Source of the DNA: Pseudomonas guineae
GTDB lineage: Bacteria > Pseudomonadota > Gammaproteobacteria > Pseudomonadales > Pseudomonadaceae
NCBI RefSeq assembly: GCF_900113745.1
Contig: NZ_FOQL01000005.1
Span: 1 to 64,000 of the forward strand
Length of the DNA: 64,000 nucleotides
Reading direction: 5' to 3'
A program made the position numbers and the translations under genes. Positions 19,913 through 32,937 of this stretch are shown here, in pieces. Each line of letters opens with the position of its first letter. The first letter of the stretch is position 1. The notes under the pieces are model-generated. The model was not told the DNA's origin, ran no database searches, and was given only the letters and a program-made list of their open reading frames with translations.

Positions 19913-20596
19913 CTAGTACTGCAAGCCTGCCAGACTGTCCAGCACGTACGCGGGGTTCTCCTCGGCAATCGGCCGACCATGGTTGTAACCGTAACTCAGC
20001 GCCACGCATGACACGCCGGCCGCTTTGGCCGCCCGCACATCGTTACGCGAGTCACCGACAAACAGCGCCTGCGCCGCATCAACCCGCGCCAACTGCATGA
20101 CATGCAACAACGCCGCGGGGTCAGGCTTCTGCTGCGGCAAGGTATCGCCGCCGACAATCCAGCGAAAGTAGCCGCCCAAGCCTTTTTCATCCAGCAAGGG
20201 CGCGACAAAGCGCTCGGGTTTGTTGGTGACAATTGCCAGCTCGACCTGCTGCTCACGCAACCAGTCCAATGTTTGCATAACACCGGGATAAACCTGAGTC
20301 AGGGCGTGGCTTTCGGCGTAGTGCTGCATAAACAACTCCAGCGCCTGCTCGGCCAGCGCATCATCCACCTGCGCATGCTCTTGGCTACCCGCCAAAGCAC
20401 GGCGCACCAGCACTCGCGCACCGTTACCCACCCAATCACGAACCTGTTCGATACCTGCCGCAGGCTGCCCTAACAACAGCAAGGTCTTGTCGACCGCCGC
20501 CGCCAGATCCGGGACTGAGTCGACTAGCGTGCCGTCCAGATCAAACATCACCAGGCGCGGCAACTCGCCGTGAAATAGCTCGCGTAGCAGGCTCAC
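19913..20596 (-). CDS. gph: Phosphoglycolate phosphatase (HAD family)
   Basis: 227-aa haloacid-dehalogenase-type phosphatase. The nucleophile motif [10 protein letters not shown] is at about residues 18-27, then TNKPERF and the Mg-binding [11 protein letters not shown] near 176. GTG start overlapping the rpe stop (GTGA). The pairing with rpe supports Gph. The related phosphatase MupP, which acts on MurNAc-6P, is often misannotated as Gph but lies elsewhere in other pseudomonads, so Gph is favoured. Confidence 0.88.
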   Translation of the reverse strand: MSLLRELFHGELPRLVMFDLDGTLVDSVPDLAAAVDKTLLLLGQPAAGIEQVRDWVGNGARVLVRRALAGSQEHAQVDDALAEQALELFMQHYAESHALTQVYPGVMQTLDWLREQQVELAIVTNKPERFVAPLLDEKGLGGYFRWIVGGDTLPQQKPDPAALLHVMQLARVDAAQALFVGDSRNDVRAAKAAGVSCVALSYGYNHGRPIAEENPAYVLDSLAGLQY

Positions 20597-21267
20597 CCGC
20601 GTGCCACAGCCAACTCGGCACGCATGGCGTCGATCACCACTTTATAGTCCGGCTGATTGAAAATTGCCGAACCGGCGACGAAGGTGTCAGCGCCAGCCGC
20701 GGCAATTTCACGGATGTTTTGCACATTGACCCCACCGTCGATTTCCAAACGAATGTCACGACCGCTGGCATCGATGAGTGCGCGTGCCTCTTTAAGCTTT
20801 TCCAGGGTATGGGGAATAAACTTCTGGCCGCCGAAACCCGGGTTAACGCTCATCAACAAGATCATGTCGACCTTGTCCATCACGTGTTTGAGCACATCCA
20901 GCGGCGTCGCCGGGTTGAATACCAAGCCCGCCTTACAGCCGCCCTCGCGGATCAACTGCAGCGAGCGGTCGATATGCTCGGAAGCTTCCGGGTGGAACGT
21001 GATGTAGCTCGCGCCCGCCTCGATAAAATCGCCGATGATACGATCCACAGGCTTGACCATCAGGTGCGCATCAATCGGTGCGGTGATGCCGTACTTGCGC
21101 AGCGCCGCGCAGACCATCGGGCCAATCGTCAGGTTCGGCACATAATGGTTATCCATTACATCGAAGTGCACGATGTCAGCACCGGCGGCGAGCACCTTGT
21201 CCACTTCCTCACCTAGGCGAGCGAAATCAGCGGAAAGGATCGACGGGGCAATGGCGAAGGGTTGCAT
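20593..21267 (-). CDS. rpe: Ribulose-phosphate 3-epimerase
   Basis: 224-aa TIM-barrel enzyme of the pentose phosphate pathway (ribulose-5P to xylulose-5P). The start is ATG at 21267 ([21 protein letters not shown]) with GAGG upstream; a longer open frame is not credible. Metal-ligand motifs [18 protein letters not shown] and [10 protein letters not shown] plus LEIDGGV are present. Coupled to gph by a 4-nt overlap. Confidence 0.95.
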   Translation of the reverse strand: MQPFAIAPSILSADFARLGEEVDKVLAAGADIVHFDVMDNHYVPNLTIGPMVCAALRKYGITAPIDAHLMVKPVDRIIGDFIEAGASYITFHPEASEHIDRSLQLIREGGCKAGLVFNPATPLDVLKHVMDKVDMILLMSVNPGFGGQKFIPHTLEKLKEARALIDASGRDIRLEIDGGVNVQNIREIAAAGADTFVAGSAIFNQPDYKVVIDAMRAELAVARG

Positions 21268-21401
21268 AACGCACCTCGGGGGCATTCTCGGATGGCGCGC
21301 ATTGTACCAGCCCCATAGCAGGCCTGGCGCGCTCGCCTTCACCTGACAAAGCGGCGTTAAAAACGCTAGGCTGCGCACATATAAACGCCCTGGAGAACCC
21401 C

Positions 21402-22412
21402 ATGCTTTCGCGCCCTGCCGCATTCGCCCTGAGCCTGCTGCTATTGTCCGGCCCGCTGCATGCCGAAGAACAGGCGGCCGTAGACGCCGCCTCAACTGGC
21501 ACCGCCGCCGAACCAACCGAAGCAGTGCGCGCGCCCCTAGTAGAGCGCAGCGAAGTGGAAGCAACTGCTCTTGAACAGCAGCTGGGGCCACAGGAACAAC
21601 AGCAATTGCAGGCTGGCGACGAACGTTTTCTCGCGCTTTGGCTACCCGCTAACACCGCAGAGCCCAGCGGCGTGGTAATCATCCTGCCGGGCGATGCTGA
21701 AACGGCCGACTGGCCGCAAAGTGTTGGCCCACTGCGCCGCAAACTGCCTAATGCTGGTTGGCACAGTCTCAGCCTGACCTTTCCCGATCCAAACGGCGCC
21801 GCGCCGCCGCTACGCAGCGCCGCGCCACAAACTGAAGCACCGGCCGAAACCGATCCGGCAACTGCGTCGACCGAAGAGCGCAACCCCCCCACAGATGATG
21901 CCAGCACAGAAACCCGCAACAACTCACTCGACAGCGCTGAAGTCGCTGCGAACAAAGAGAACAATATCGAAGAAAAGCAGAAAGCCCATGCCGAGCGGGT
22001 CTTGGCGCGCATCGACTCAGCCATTGGCTTTGCCGCACAACAGCAAGCCAAGACCATCGTCCTGCTCGGGCACGGCAGCGGAGCGTACTGGGCCGCGCGT
22101 TACCTGGCCGAACGCAAGCCAGGCAATATTCACAACCTGCTACTAGTGGCCGCCGCGCTACCCGTCGGTTACACACCGCCACTGGATCAGCTGATCCCGC
22201 AACTACAACTGGCGATTGGCGACTTTTACTACAAGGATCTGCCCGCCGACCGGCTGGCAGCGCTCAAGCGCGTACAAACCAGCAAACGGCAGAAACATCC
22301 CGCCTATGCGCAAATTGCCCTGAAGGCTCTACCGGGCAACCGCGACGCCGAGCAGGAGCAACTCTACCGACGTATTCGTGGCTGGTTGACACTCAAGCTG
22401 CAAACCAAATAG
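21402..22412 (+). CDS. DUF3530 family secreted alpha/beta-hydrolase-like protein
   Basis: 336 aa with a signal peptide at about residues 1-21 ([15 protein letters not shown]). A Glu/Ala/Thr-rich variable stretch (about 145-195) splits two parts of an alpha/beta-hydrolase-like domain: [15 protein letters not shown] upstream, and [17 protein letters not shown] downstream with a GxSxG-type elbow (GHGSG). GGAG precedes the ATG. The low-complexity insert predicts a flexible linker. Likely periplasmic; substrate unknown. Confidence 0.8.
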   Translation: MLSRPAAFALSLLLLSGPLHAEEQAAVDAASTGTAAEPTEAVRAPLVERSEVEATALEQQLGPQEQQQLQAGDERFLALWLPANTAEPSGVVIILPGDAETADWPQSVGPLRRKLPNAGWHSLSLTFPDPNGAAPPLRSAAPQTEAPAETDPATASTEERNPPTDDASTETRNNSLDSAEVAANKENNIEEKQKAHAERVLARIDSAIGFAAQQQAKTIVLLGHGSGAYWAARYLAERKPGNIHNLLLVAAALPVGYTPPLDQLIPQLQLAIGDFYYKDLPADRLAALKRVQTSKRQKHPAYAQIALKALPGNRDAEQEQLYRRIRGWLTLKLQTK

Positions 22413-22415
22413 CCC

Positions 22416-23177
22416 CTAACGAAACCCGTGGCGCTGGCGGACCAGGTCATAGGCCTGGTGCAACTCGCGGGTGCGCTCTGTAGCCTCGCGCAGGCGCTCC
22501 GGGGAAGCACCGCTGCCGGCTAATTTATCAGGATGATGACGACTCAATAAGCGCCGGTAAGCCTGTTTGATTTGCGCAGGCTCAGCATCCGCACTGACAT
22601 TTAATAGGCTCAGGGCATGCTGATAGGTATTGCTGGCGGTCGGGGTCAGCGGCCCTCGCTGCGGCGCATAAGTGTCGCTGAACTGCGCTTGGGCGGCTGA
22701 CGAAACCTGCAACCACTTGCCCCACAGCATAATCAACTCACGCTCGGTCTGGTCGACCTGACCATCAGCCCACGCCATCCGCCAGCAAGCTCGCAGCAAT
22801 GCCTCGCTGCGTTCACGCTGGCGCCGCAATGGGCCGCGCAGACTGTACCGCGCCGTCTTGCCCTGGGCAAAGGCCGCGATCGCCTGACGCTGCCCCTCGC
22901 CATCCAACCCCAAACGCTGCATTTCCGCCTGCGCTTGTTGAATGTGCGCGGGCATTACTCGCCCACCGCTCTTGGCCAAACGCCCCAGCAAGATAAACAG
23001 CAGCCACTCATCACGCGTTTCCGCACGCCCCCCCAAACGCTCACGCAAGGCCGCCCAGGAGTGCAGGCGCAAACGTCGATCCAGTACCTGCCCTAACAAA
23101 ACGCCCAGCAGAGCGCCCGGAATACTCGCGACGGCCAGCCCGGCAACCGCTCCCAGCAGGGTCGCAGGCCAAATCAT
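22416..23177 (-). CDS. djlA: DnaJ-domain membrane co-chaperone (DjlA-like)
   Basis: 253 aa from the ATG at 23177, one nucleotide after the murU stop. One or two N-terminal membrane segments (about 3-36) precede a TerB-like helical region (about 60-165) with acidic DGQVDQTERELI. A C-terminal J-domain at about 190-250 carries the essential HPD in LSRHHPDKLAG. DjlA-type proteins stimulate DnaK at the inner membrane. Convergent with the DUF3530 gene. Confidence 0.85.
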   Translation of the reverse strand: MIWPATLLGAVAGLAVASIPGALLGVLLGQVLDRRLRLHSWAALRERLGGRAETRDEWLLFILLGRLAKSGGRVMPAHIQQAQAEMQRLGLDGEGQRQAIAAFAQGKTARYSLRGPLRRQRERSEALLRACWRMAWADGQVDQTERELIMLWGKWLQVSSAAQAQFSDTYAPQRGPLTPTASNTYQHALSLLNVSADAEPAQIKQAYRRLLSRHHPDKLAGSGASPERLREATERTRELHQAYDLVRQRHGFR

Positions 23178-23178
23178 C

Positions 23179-24863
<1,685 letters not shown>

Positions 24864-24988
24864 TACAAGGTCTCCGACGGCGCTAGCCGTTGCGCGGGTC
24901 ATGCTTTATTATCCAGCATCTTTTCAAGCCCATCGAGAGGCGTGCGGCCTCAGGGCCAATGGCGCGCAGGAAGCCCGGATAAAATAAG

Positions 24989-27757
24989 ATGGCAGTAAAA
25001 TACCCCGCGTTTCGTAAAAAATTCCCACTTCTGGTGACTGGCAGCCTTCTGGCGCTTCAACCCGTGGCCATTCCATTTGCTGTCGCTGCTGAGCAGTACG
25101 ATTGCCAGGTTTCCGCCGCAGGCGGTTGGGCATGCGCCCCGAAAACCAGCAATGCTGCACTGCCAGCCCGGCCAGTACAACGTGATTCGCTCGCCAGCAG
25201 CAAGGCAGCTGACGGCAGTGCCGCACCCGGCCAAGCTAAAGCCACGCAAGCGACGTTGGTTACCGAAAGCCAGGGCAAAGGCCTGGCTGCGCGCAGCGCT
25301 GACTTCAGCCACCTCGACTGGGTACCGCGTGAGAGCCTCAACGCCGCTCAGCTGGCTGAAGCCGGCCCTTATTGCGCAGGCGCTTACGTAGAGCCAACTC
25401 GTCCCGGCATGAACGACACAACGCCGATGGACGAAGCGCCGATGTTTATCTCGGCCAAAGCCTCACGCTATGAGCAGGAAGAACAGGTTGCCACCCTCGC
25501 CGGTGATGTAGTTCTGCGCCAAGCAGGCATGCAGGTCGAGGCAGATGAAGCCAACCTGCGCCAGGCGGAAAACCGTGGCGAATTGATCGGCAACGTGCGC
25601 CTGCGTGATCAGGGCATGCTGGTGGTCGGCGATCGAGCCGAACTGCAGCTTGATAACGGCGAAGCTAAAGTCGATAACGCCGAATATGTGCTGCACAAGA
25701 GCCATATCCGCGGCAATGCGCTTTACGCCAAGCGTGAAGAGAGCGCAATTATTCGCCTGAAAGACGGCACCTACACCAGCTGCGAACCGGGCAGTAACGC
25801 CTGGCACCTCAAGGGTAATAACATCACCCTGAATCCGGCCACTGGCTTCGGCACTGCGACCAACGTCACCCTGCGGGTCAAAGATATTCCGGTGTTCTAC
25901 ACACCCTATATCTACTTCCCGATTGATGACCGTCGCCAGTCCGGCTTTCTGCCGCCAAGCATCGGCAGCTCAGGCGATAACGGCCTGACTCTGCAGACGC
26001 CTTACTACTTCAACCTGGCACCGAATTACGACGCCACGTTGTACCCGACTTATATGAGCGACCGCGGCTTGCTGATGGAAGGCGAATTCCGCTACCTCAC
26101 CAAGAACAGCGAAGGCCAGGTAGGCGGTGGCGTCCTGCAGGACAGCAACGACGACCGCAAACTGCAGTCGGAGTATCAAGACCAACGCTGGATGTACAGC
26201 TGGCAGCACAAACAGGGGCTCAACGATCGCCTGTTGGCTGAGGTCGACTACACCGACATCAGTGACCCTTACTACTTCCAGGACCTGAGCACAGATCTAG
26301 GCCTTGGCATCGATACCTACGTAAACCAGCGCGGCACCCTGACCTACCGAGGCGACAGCTATACCGCACGACTGAATGCGCACGCTTACGAGCTGGCCAA
26401 TATCACTGATATCACACCATATAATCGCCTGCCGCAAATCACTTTGGACGGTCAGCTACCTTTTCAGCCAGCCGGTCTCAACCTGACCTATGGCACAGAG
26501 CTTGTACGTTTCGACCGCAGCCTGCGTTCTGGGCTGTTCTCCGACGAAGACGGCAATACGACGCCTTGGTACGACAACAACTTGCAAGGCTTGGCCCGCG
26601 CCAATGGTGAGCGCCTGCATGTTGAGCCAGCCGTTAGCCTGCCGTTGAACTGGAGCTGGGGTTATATCAAGCCGCAGATTAAGTACCTGCAGACCAACTA
26701 CAACCTAACGCTGGACCAACAAGGCAAGAACACCTTGCTGGCAGAGCAGACCTATAAAAGTAGCCAGAGCCGTGGCGTAGGCATGTTCAGCCTGGACAGC
26801 GGCCTGTACTTCGACCGTGACACTCAGCTGTTCGGCACGCAGTTCCGTCAAACACTGGAGCCACGCGCCTTCTACCTTTATGTGCCAGAAGAAGACCAAA
26901 CCGACATTCCGGTCTTCGACACAGGCGAAAGCAGCTTCAGTTACTCCTCGCTATGGCGTGAAAACCGCTTCTCCGGTAAGGATCGCATCGGCGACGAGAA
27001 CAAGCTGTCGCTGGGCGTCACCAGCCGCTTGATTGAGCCGAACGGTTTTGAGCGTCAGCGCTTCAGCATCGGCCAGGCCATCTACCTCGAAGATCGCAGA
27101 GTACAACTGCCAGGTATCGATTACCGCACTCGCGATGATGCAACCGCGTCGGTATCGCCCTATGCACTTGAGTACCTCTATCGCTTTAACCGCGACTGGC
27201 GCTTCTCCTCGGATTTCAACTGGGATCCAGACAGTGGCAGCACCCGCTCCGGTAGCGCGATGTTCCACTATCAGGCAGAAGACAACCCGAACAAGGTGGT
27301 TAACGCCGGCTATCGCTACCGTAATGACACCGTCCGTTTTGACGAAGCCAGCGGTAACTGGGTAGTTGGGGGTGGCGATTACGGCACACCTGGCTCACCT
27401 GAGTACATCAAGGACTACTACAAAATCAGCCAGCACGACTTCTCGGTTATCTGGCCGATCGTGCCACAGTGGAACGTGATTTCCCGCTGGCAGTACGACT
27501 ACGGCCGCGACCGAACCCTGGAAGCCTTTGCCGGCTTCGAGTACGACAGTTGCTGCTGGAAACTACGCCTAATCAACCGCTACTGGATCGACTATGACGA
27601 AGTCAGCTTGAACCCGTCGCTGAACGATCAGGCTGATACCGGCATCTTCCTACAGATCGTACTCAAGGGGCTGGGCGGCGTAGTCGGCAATAAAGTTGAG
27701 TCTTTCCTCGACCAAGGCATTCAAGGTTATCGTGAACGTGAAGATCAAGCTTTCTGA
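24989..27757 (+). CDS. lptD: LPS-assembly outer-membrane protein LptD
   Basis: 922-aa beta-barrel that inserts lipopolysaccharide into the outer leaflet, with LptE. The signal peptide ends near residue 33 (AVAAEQYDC). An N-terminal OstA/LptA-like jellyroll at about 150-290 contains [20 protein letters not shown]. The rest is barrel with aromatic-rich strands, ending in [15 protein letters not shown] near 850, whose adjacent cysteines fit the conserved C-terminal disulfide pair. surA begins inside its 3' end. Confidence 0.95.
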   Translation: MAVKYPAFRKKFPLLVTGSLLALQPVAIPFAVAAEQYDCQVSAAGGWACAPKTSNAALPARPVQRDSLASSKAADGSAAPGQAKATQATLVTESQGKGLAARSADFSHLDWVPRESLNAAQLAEAGPYCAGAYVEPTRPGMNDTTPMDEAPMFISAKASRYEQEEQVATLAGDVVLRQAGMQVEADEANLRQAENRGELIGNVRLRDQGMLVVGDRAELQLDNGEAKVDNAEYVLHKSHIRGNALYAKREESAIIRLKDGTYTSCEPGSNAWHLKGNNITLNPATGFGTATNVTLRVKDIPVFYTPYIYFPIDDRRQSGFLPPSIGSSGDNGLTLQTPYYFNLAPNYDATLYPTYMSDRGLLMEGEFRYLTKNSEGQVGGGVLQDSNDDRKLQSEYQDQRWMYSWQHKQGLNDRLLAEVDYTDISDPYYFQDLSTDLGLGIDTYVNQRGTLTYRGDSYTARLNAHAYELANITDITPYNRLPQITLDGQLPFQPAGLNLTYGTELVRFDRSLRSGLFSDEDGNTTPWYDNNLQGLARANGERLHVEPAVSLPLNWSWGYIKPQIKYLQTNYNLTLDQQGKNTLLAEQTYKSSQSRGVGMFSLDSGLYFDRDTQLFGTQFRQTLEPRAFYLYVPEEDQTDIPVFDTGESSFSYSSLWRENRFSGKDRIGDENKLSLGVTSRLIEPNGFERQRFSIGQAIYLEDRRVQLPGIDYRTRDDATASVSPYALEYLYRFNRDWRFSSDFNWDPDSGSTRSGSAMFHYQAEDNPNKVVNAGYRYRNDTVRFDEASGNWVVGGGDYGTPGSPEYIKDYYKISQHDFSVIWPIVPQWNVISRWQYDYGRDRTLEAFAGFEYDSCCWKLRLINRYWIDYDEVSLNPSLNDQADTGIFLQIVLKGLGGVVGNKVESFLDQGIQGYREREDQAF

Positions 27758-29030
27758 TTGCGTGCGCCCGCTGCTGTTGGGCGCGCTGTTTCTGGGTACT
27801 GCGGCACAGGCCGAAGTACGACCACTTAACCGCGTTGTAGCGATTGTCGATAATGATGTCGTGATGCAAAGCCAGCTCGATGGGCGTCTGCGTGAAGTGC
27901 AGCAAACCATCACCCAGCGTGGCGCAGCGTTGCCGCCTGATGGTGTACTCGACCAGCAGGTACTGGAGCGCCTGATCATCGAGAACATTCAGCTGCAGAT
28001 TGGCGAGCGCTCAGGCATTCGCGTTACTGACGAAGAGCTGAATCAGGCCATCGGTACCATCGCCCAGCGTAATGGCATGAGCAGCGAACAGTTCCGCGCT
28101 GCGTTAGCGAAAGACGGCCTGTCCTACACCGATGCGCGTGACCAAGTACGCCGCGAGATGATCATCAGCCGTGTGCGCCAGCGCCGTGTTGCCGAACGCA
28201 TCCAGGTAACTGATCAGGAAGTGCAGAACTTCCTGGCCTCGGACCTGGGCAAAATGCAGCTTACGGAAGAGTTCCGTCTCGCCAACATCCTCATACCAGT
28301 GACCGAGGGCGCTTCTCCCGAAGACATCCAGGCAGCGGATCGCCAGGCTCGAGAGCTTTATCAGCAGCTGCAACAAGGTGCCGACTTCGCTCAACTAGCC
28401 ATTGCCCGCTCGGCCAGCGAAACCGCACTGGAAGGTGGGGAAATGGGCTGGCGTAAAGCCGGGCAACTGCCACCCCCCTTCGACGCCATGCTCAGCGCTT
28501 TGTCTGTTGGCCAGGTGACTGAGCCGATGCGCACACCCGGCGGCTTTATTATGATCAAGCTGCTGGAAAAACGTGGCGGCGGCAGCCAGGTACGTGACGA
28601 AGTGAATGTTCGCCACATCCTGATTAAGCCCAGCGAAATCCGCAGCGAAGGCGAAACCAAGCGCCTGATCGATCGCTTGCATCAGCGCATCATGGCAGGT
28701 GAGGACTTCAGCGAACTGGCGAAGAACTTCTCCGAAGACCCGGGCTCAGCGCTGAATGGCGGCACATTGAGCTGGATCGATCCAAACGTTTTGGTGCCTG
28801 AATTCCGCGAAGTCATGAACAACACGCCGGCGGGTGAGTTGTCCAAACCGTTCAAGAGCCCGTTTGGCTGGCACGTACTGGAAGTCATGGGCCGTCGCGC
28901 CACTGACAGCAGCGAGCAGTACCGCGAACAGCAAGCGATGACCGTGTTGCGTAACCGTAAATACGATGAAGAGCTACAGGCATGGTTGCGTCAGATCCGT
29001 GACGAAGCCTACGTCGAGATCAAGCTCTAA
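27732..29030 (+). CDS. surA: Periplasmic chaperone/prolyl isomerase SurA
   Basis: 432 aa if read from the GTG at 27732, which has AAGG 5 nt upstream. GTG 27738 (VKIKLSDC) is the alternative and aligns better with the relative I remember. Signal peptide to about residue 29 (LGTAAQAEV). An N-terminal chaperone region is followed by two parvulin domains (about 165-270 and 280-380). It escorts outer-membrane proteins, including LptD. It overlaps lptD by 26 nt, an unusually long overlap suggesting coupling. Confidence 0.93.
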   Translation: MNVKIKLSDCVRPLLLGALFLGTAAQAEVRPLNRVVAIVDNDVVMQSQLDGRLREVQQTITQRGAALPPDGVLDQQVLERLIIENIQLQIGERSGIRVTDEELNQAIGTIAQRNGMSSEQFRAALAKDGLSYTDARDQVRREMIISRVRQRRVAERIQVTDQEVQNFLASDLGKMQLTEEFRLANILIPVTEGASPEDIQAADRQARELYQQLQQGADFAQLAIARSASETALEGGEMGWRKAGQLPPPFDAMLSALSVGQVTEPMRTPGGFIMIKLLEKRGGGSQVRDEVNVRHILIKPSEIRSEGETKRLIDRLHQRIMAGEDFSELAKNFSEDPGSALNGGTLSWIDPNVLVPEFREVMNNTPAGELSKPFKSPFGWHVLEVMGRRATDSSEQYREQQAMTVLRNRKYDEELQAWLRQIRDEAYVEIKL

Positions 29031-29070
29031 CAGACGAGGCGCGAGCCAAGCTGACCAACGCAACAAATCA

Positions 29071-29105
29071 AACCCGGCTCATGCACACGCAGCGCCGGGT
29101 TTTTT
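29071..29105 (+). terminator. Terminator after surA
   Basis: AACCCGGC and GCCGGGTT form an 8-bp stem with a 15-nt loop, followed by a T-run. It ends the lptD-surA transcript before pdxA. Confidence 0.85.
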
Positions 29106-29180
29106 AATACTGAACGATAACCGCGCCGCTACCCTTAATTGACGCACCAACTTAGTTGGCGCATAACCGAGAGCCCGCCG

Positions 29181-30179
29181 ATGACCGCCATCCGTCTTTT
29201 TGCCCTGACCCCTGGCGAGCCTGCCGGTATAGGTCCCGACCTGTGCCTGCTGCTGGCACGTGAGGCGCAACCGCATGCTCTTATTGCGATTGCCAGCCGC
29301 GATTTGTTGGCCGAACGTGCGCAGCTGATGGGGCTGAATACGCAACTGATCGCGGTCAACCCTGAGCATTGGCCAACCAAAGCGGCTCCTGCGGGCAGCC
29401 TGTATGTCTGGGACACGCCGCTGGGCGCGCCTGTAGAACCGGGGACACTCAACCCAAGCAACGCCAACTATGTACTGCAAACACTCACTCGTGCAGGCCA
29501 AGGCTGCCTCGATGGGCACTTCGCCGGGATGATTACCGCTCCCGTACACAAAGGTGTGATCAACGAGTCCGGTATTGCTTTCTCCGGGCACACTGAGTTC
29601 CTCGCTGAGCTCACACACACCACGCAAGTGGTGATGCTGCTGGCCACCCACGGACTGCGCGTGGCCCTTGTAACGACTCATTTGCCGCTCAGGGATGTGG
29701 CCGATGCCATTACACCTGAGCGCCTGAGCCGCGTTACGCGCATCCTCGATAACGACTTACGGACAAAATTCGGCATCGCCCAACCACGCATTCTTGTTTG
29801 CGGCCTTAACCCTCATGCTGGCGAGGGCGGACACCTGGGGCGTGAAGAAATCGAGATCATCGAACCGACACTGCAACAGCTGCGTAGCGAAGGGATCAAC
29901 CTGATCGGCCCATTACCAGCCGACACCCTGTTCACCCCCAAACACCTCGATCATTGCGATGCCGTGCTGGCGATGTACCACGACCAAGGTTTACCCGTGC
30001 TCAAATACAAAGGGTTTGGCGCGGCCGTGAACATCACCTTGGGCTTACCGATCATCCGCACCTCGGTCGACCATGGCACGGCGCTGGATCTTGCCGGCAG
30101 CGGCAAAGTTGACAGCGGCAGCTTGCAGGTCGCCCTGCAAACCGCATACGCCATGGCCGCTAGCCAAGTAGCCGGCTAA
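29181..30179 (+). CDS. pdxA: 4-hydroxythreonine-4-phosphate dehydrogenase
   Basis: 332 aa. NAD-dependent step of pyridoxal phosphate synthesis. ATG at 29181 ([21 protein letters not shown]) is chosen over an in-frame start 14 codons upstream. The conserved [31 protein letters not shown] and [11 protein letters not shown] motifs carry the metal-binding histidines. It sits between the surA terminator and a 10-bp hairpin before rsmA. Confidence 0.94.
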   Translation: MTAIRLFALTPGEPAGIGPDLCLLLAREAQPHALIAIASRDLLAERAQLMGLNTQLIAVNPEHWPTKAAPAGSLYVWDTPLGAPVEPGTLNPSNANYVLQTLTRAGQGCLDGHFAGMITAPVHKGVINESGIAFSGHTEFLAELTHTTQVVMLLATHGLRVALVTTHLPLRDVADAITPERLSRVTRILDNDLRTKFGIAQPRILVCGLNPHAGEGGHLGREEIEIIEPTLQQLRSEGINLIGPLPADTLFTPKHLDHCDAVLAMYHDQGLPVLKYKGFGAAVNITLGLPIIRTSVDHGTALDLAGSGKVDSGSLQVALQTAYAMAASQVAG

Positions 30180-30254
30180 TGACGGCCACACCCCACGCGG
30201 GGCTAACGCCGCCAATGCTGTTAAACTGCCTGGCTTTCTACACGCGTTACATTC

Positions 30255-30277
30255 GCTTCAAGCCCTTGGCTTGAAGC
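30255..30277 (+). promoter_or_regulatory. Hairpin abutting the rsmA ribosome-binding site
   Basis: GCTTCAAGCC-CTT-GGCTTGAAGC is a perfect 10-bp stem with a 3-nt loop, ending 2-3 nt before the GGAG that serves the rsmA ATG at 30291. No U-tract follows. It could be a weak 3' end for pdxA or a translational control element for rsmA. Confidence 0.5.
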
Positions 30278-30290
30278 CTGGAGCTGCTGC

Positions 30291-31094
30291 ATGTCCGAAT
30301 ACCAACACCGCGCACGCAAGCGTTTTGGCCAGAACTTCCTGCACGATGCTGGGGTGATTCACCGCATTTTGCGCGCCATCCACGCCCGCGAAGGCGAGCA
30401 CATGCTGGAAATCGGCCCAGGCCAAGGCGCCCTCACCGAAGGCCTGCTACACAGCGGCGCGCAGCTCGACGTGATTGAACTCGATCGCGACCTGATCCCG
30501 ATCCTGCAAGGCCAGTTCGGCGACAACCCGCGCTTTCGCCTGAATCAGGGCGACGCCCTCAAGTTCGATTTCAACCAACTTGAGGCCGCCCCACACAGCC
30601 TACGCGTGGTCGGTAACCTGCCGTACAACATCTCCACGCCGCTGATCTTCCACCTGCTCAATAATGCTGCCCTGATTCGCGACATGCACTTTATGCTGCA
30701 GAAGGAAGTGGTCGAGCGCCTCGCCGCAACACCGGGTGGCGGCGATTGGGGCCGGCTGTCGATCATGGTGCAATACCACTGCCGCGTGGAGCACCTGTTC
30801 AATGTCGGCCCAGGGGCGTTCAACCCGCCGCCTAAGGTCGACTCGGCCATTGTCCGCCTAGTGCCGCACGAAGTACTGCCGCATCCGGCCAAGGACCATC
30901 GTCTACTTGAGCGGGTGGTGCGCGAAGCGTTCAACCAGCGGCGCAAAACACTGCGCAACACGCTGAAGAACTTGCTTGCCGCCGACGCTATTGAAGCAGC
31001 CGGCGTCGATGGCAGCTTGCGTCCTGAGCAACTTGACCTGGCGGCATTTGTTCGCCTGGCCGACAAATTGGCTGAGCAATCCATCGCCGACTGA
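30291..31094 (+). CDS. rsmA: 16S rRNA (adenine1518/1519-N6)-dimethyltransferase
   Basis: 267-aa SAM-dependent methyltransferase (KsgA) acting on two adjacent adenosines in the 3' hairpin of 16S rRNA during 30S maturation. FGQNFL near the N-terminus, SAM motif [14 protein letters not shown] at about 43-56 and catalytic NLPYNIS near 110 are all intact. GGAG lies 7 nt upstream of the ATG. Followed by apaG after 40 nt. Confidence 0.95.
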   Translation: MSEYQHRARKRFGQNFLHDAGVIHRILRAIHAREGEHMLEIGPGQGALTEGLLHSGAQLDVIELDRDLIPILQGQFGDNPRFRLNQGDALKFDFNQLEAAPHSLRVVGNLPYNISTPLIFHLLNNAALIRDMHFMLQKEVVERLAATPGGGDWGRLSIMVQYHCRVEHLFNVGPGAFNPPPKVDSAIVRLVPHEVLPHPAKDHRLLERVVREAFNQRRKTLRNTLKNLLAADAIEAAGVDGSLRPEQLDLAAFVRLADKLAEQSIAD

Positions 31095-31134
31095 CAGCGG
31101 CTAAACTGGCGTTCGGCCTACCGAGTGATTACGC

Positions 31135-31515
31135 ATGAGCGATTCGCGCTACAACATCGACGTCAGCGTCGTGACCCGCTACCTGCCGGAACAGTCGCAG
31201 CCGGAGCAGAACCGCTTCGCCTTCGCCTACACCGTAACGGTGAGCAACACCGGTGAATTGCCGGCCACATTGCTCTCGCGGCATTGGGTAATTACCGATG
31301 GCGACGGCCGCGTGCAGCAAGTCCGCGGTGCCGGCGTGGTCGGCCAGCAGCCGCTGATCGACGCAGGCGCTAGCCACACCTACAGCAGCGGTACGGTGAT
31401 GACCACCCGAGTTGGTATCATGCAAGGCAGCTATCAAATGCTCGCCGAAGACGGCAAACGCTTCGACGCGCTAATCGCGCCCTTCCGCTTGGCGGTACCG
31501 GGCTCACTGCACTGA
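31135..31515 (+). CDS. apaG: ApaG/CorD family protein
   Basis: 126-aa single-domain beta-sandwich (DUF525), the full family length. Typical segments are [47 protein letters not shown] and the C-terminal [12 protein letters not shown]. Biochemical role is unresolved; it is linked to Co/Mg phenotypes and usually clusters with apaH and rsmA as here. The stop shares one base with the apaH start. Confidence 0.93.
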   Translation: MSDSRYNIDVSVVTRYLPEQSQPEQNRFAFAYTVTVSNTGELPATLLSRHWVITDGDGRVQQVRGAGVVGQQPLIDAGASHTYSSGTVMTTRVGIMQGSYQMLAEDGKRFDALIAPFRLAVPGSLH

Positions 31516-32336
31516 TGGCGACCTATGCTGTTGGTGATCTGCAAGGCTGCCTGAAACCGTTGCAATGCCTGCTCGAACGCGTGGCCTTCGACCCGGCACA
31601 GGATCGGCTTTGGCTGGTCGGTGACTTAGTCAATCGCGGTCCCGAGTCCTTGGCGACGCTGCGTTTTCTCTACAGCATCCGCGATGCGCTGACTTGCGTG
31701 CTAGGCAATCACGACCTGCACCTACTGGCTGCGGCACACAACATTGAGCGTCTTAAGAAAGGCGACACCCTGCGCGAGATTATCGACGCCCCGGATGCCG
31801 CCGAGCTGCTCAACTGGCTGCGCCAGCAAAAACTCCTGCATTACGATGAAGCCCGTGACACCGCACTGGTACATGCCGGCATCCCGCCACAGTGGACCAT
31901 GAGTAAAGCGCTCAAACGCGCCGCAGAAGTCGAAGAAGCCTTGCGCGACGATGCACGCCTACCGTTATTTCTTGACGGTATGTACGGCAACGAGCCGGCT
32001 AAGTGGGACGGTGATCTGCACGGTGTGATCCGCCTACGGGTGATCACTAATTGCTTCACGCGTATGCGCTTCTGCAAAGCCGATGGCAGCCTCGACCTGA
32101 AAAGCAAGGAAGGCGTGGGCAGCGCACCACCGGGCTACGCGCCGTGGTTCAGTTACAAGCAGCGCAAAACCCGTGGCCAGCGCATCATCTTCGGCCATTG
32201 GGCGGCACTCGAAGGCCAATGCCAGGAACCCGACGTCGTCGCCCTGGACACCGGTTGTGTGTGGGGCGCCAGCATGACCTTGATGAATATTGATAGTGGC
32301 GAGAAATACAGCTGCGACTGTAAGGAGCAAGCATGA
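31515..32336 (+). CDS. apaH: Symmetrical bis(5'-nucleosyl)-tetraphosphatase
   Basis: 273 aa. Hydrolyses Ap4A to two ADP and removes Np4 caps from RNA. Metallophosphoesterase motifs GDLQGC (7-12), GDLVNRGP (about 36-43), GNHD (about 64-67) and the C-terminal GHWA are intact. It overlaps apaG by 1 nt and glpE by 4 nt, so the rsmA-apaG-apaH-glpE run is one translational unit after apaG. Confidence 0.95.
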   Translation: MATYAVGDLQGCLKPLQCLLERVAFDPAQDRLWLVGDLVNRGPESLATLRFLYSIRDALTCVLGNHDLHLLAAAHNIERLKKGDTLREIIDAPDAAELLNWLRQQKLLHYDEARDTALVHAGIPPQWTMSKALKRAAEVEEALRDDARLPLFLDGMYGNEPAKWDGDLHGVIRLRVITNCFTRMRFCKADGSLDLKSKEGVGSAPPGYAPWFSYKQRKTRGQRIIFGHWAALEGQCQEPDVVALDTGCVWGASMTLMNIDSGEKYSCDCKEQA

Positions 32337-32662
32337 GCGAATTCAAACGCATCCCACCCGAGCAAGCCCAGGCCCTACGCCAGCAAGGCGCAGTGGTGGT
32401 CGATATCCGTGATCCACAGAGCTTCACCGCCGGCCACATCAGCGGCTCGCTGCACCTCGATAACCACTCGTTACACAGCTTTATCACCCAGGCCGATCTT
32501 GATTCGCCGCTAATTGTCGCCTGCTATCACGGTAACTCCAGCCAAAGCGCGGCGGCCTATCTGGTCGGCCAAGGCTTCACTGAGGTCTATAGCCTCGACG
32601 GTGGCTTCGAGCTGTGGCGTGCAACCTTCCCCGACGACACCGCTCAATCGCCTGAAGAATAA
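32333..32662 (+). CDS. glpE: Thiosulfate sulfurtransferase GlpE (rhodanese)
   Basis: 109-aa single-domain rhodanese. The persulfide cysteine is in the loop [11 protein letters not shown] at about residue 63. N-terminal [16 protein letters not shown] and C-terminal [11 protein letters not shown] complete the fold. It starts in the apaH 3' end (ATGA). A T-run after the stop may aid termination. Confidence 0.9.
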   Translation: MSEFKRIPPEQAQALRQQGAVVVDIRDPQSFTAGHISGSLHLDNHSLHSFITQADLDSPLIVACYHGNSSQSAAAYLVGQGFTEVYSLDGGFELWRATFPDDTAQSPEE

Positions 32663-32937
32663 TTTTTTCAGTGCCCAGGCCGCACCAGCAGCGGCCTGCC
32701 GGCGACTCCCGACCAACGGTAATATCCTGTTATCGTTGCGCGCCCCTTGCCCTCGCCGATTCCGAACTATCCTTTAGCTCAGGCCATCCAAAACAAGGTA
32801 GAGCCGGCCAACGGCATCGGGCCATCGGTATGACTTTTAGGTGATCTGGGGAGATTTATCCCGGCTGCATCCGCACCGGAGTGACCCTGCACCTGACCGA
32901 CCCCGCACCGGCTCTGCGCATCGAGCGAGGTGACGTC

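Noticed and set aside
21268..21591. Long N-terminal extension of rpe
   Set aside because: The segment covers the promoter region of the divergent DUF3530 gene. The ATG at 21267 has a GAGG site and gives the standard Rpe length.
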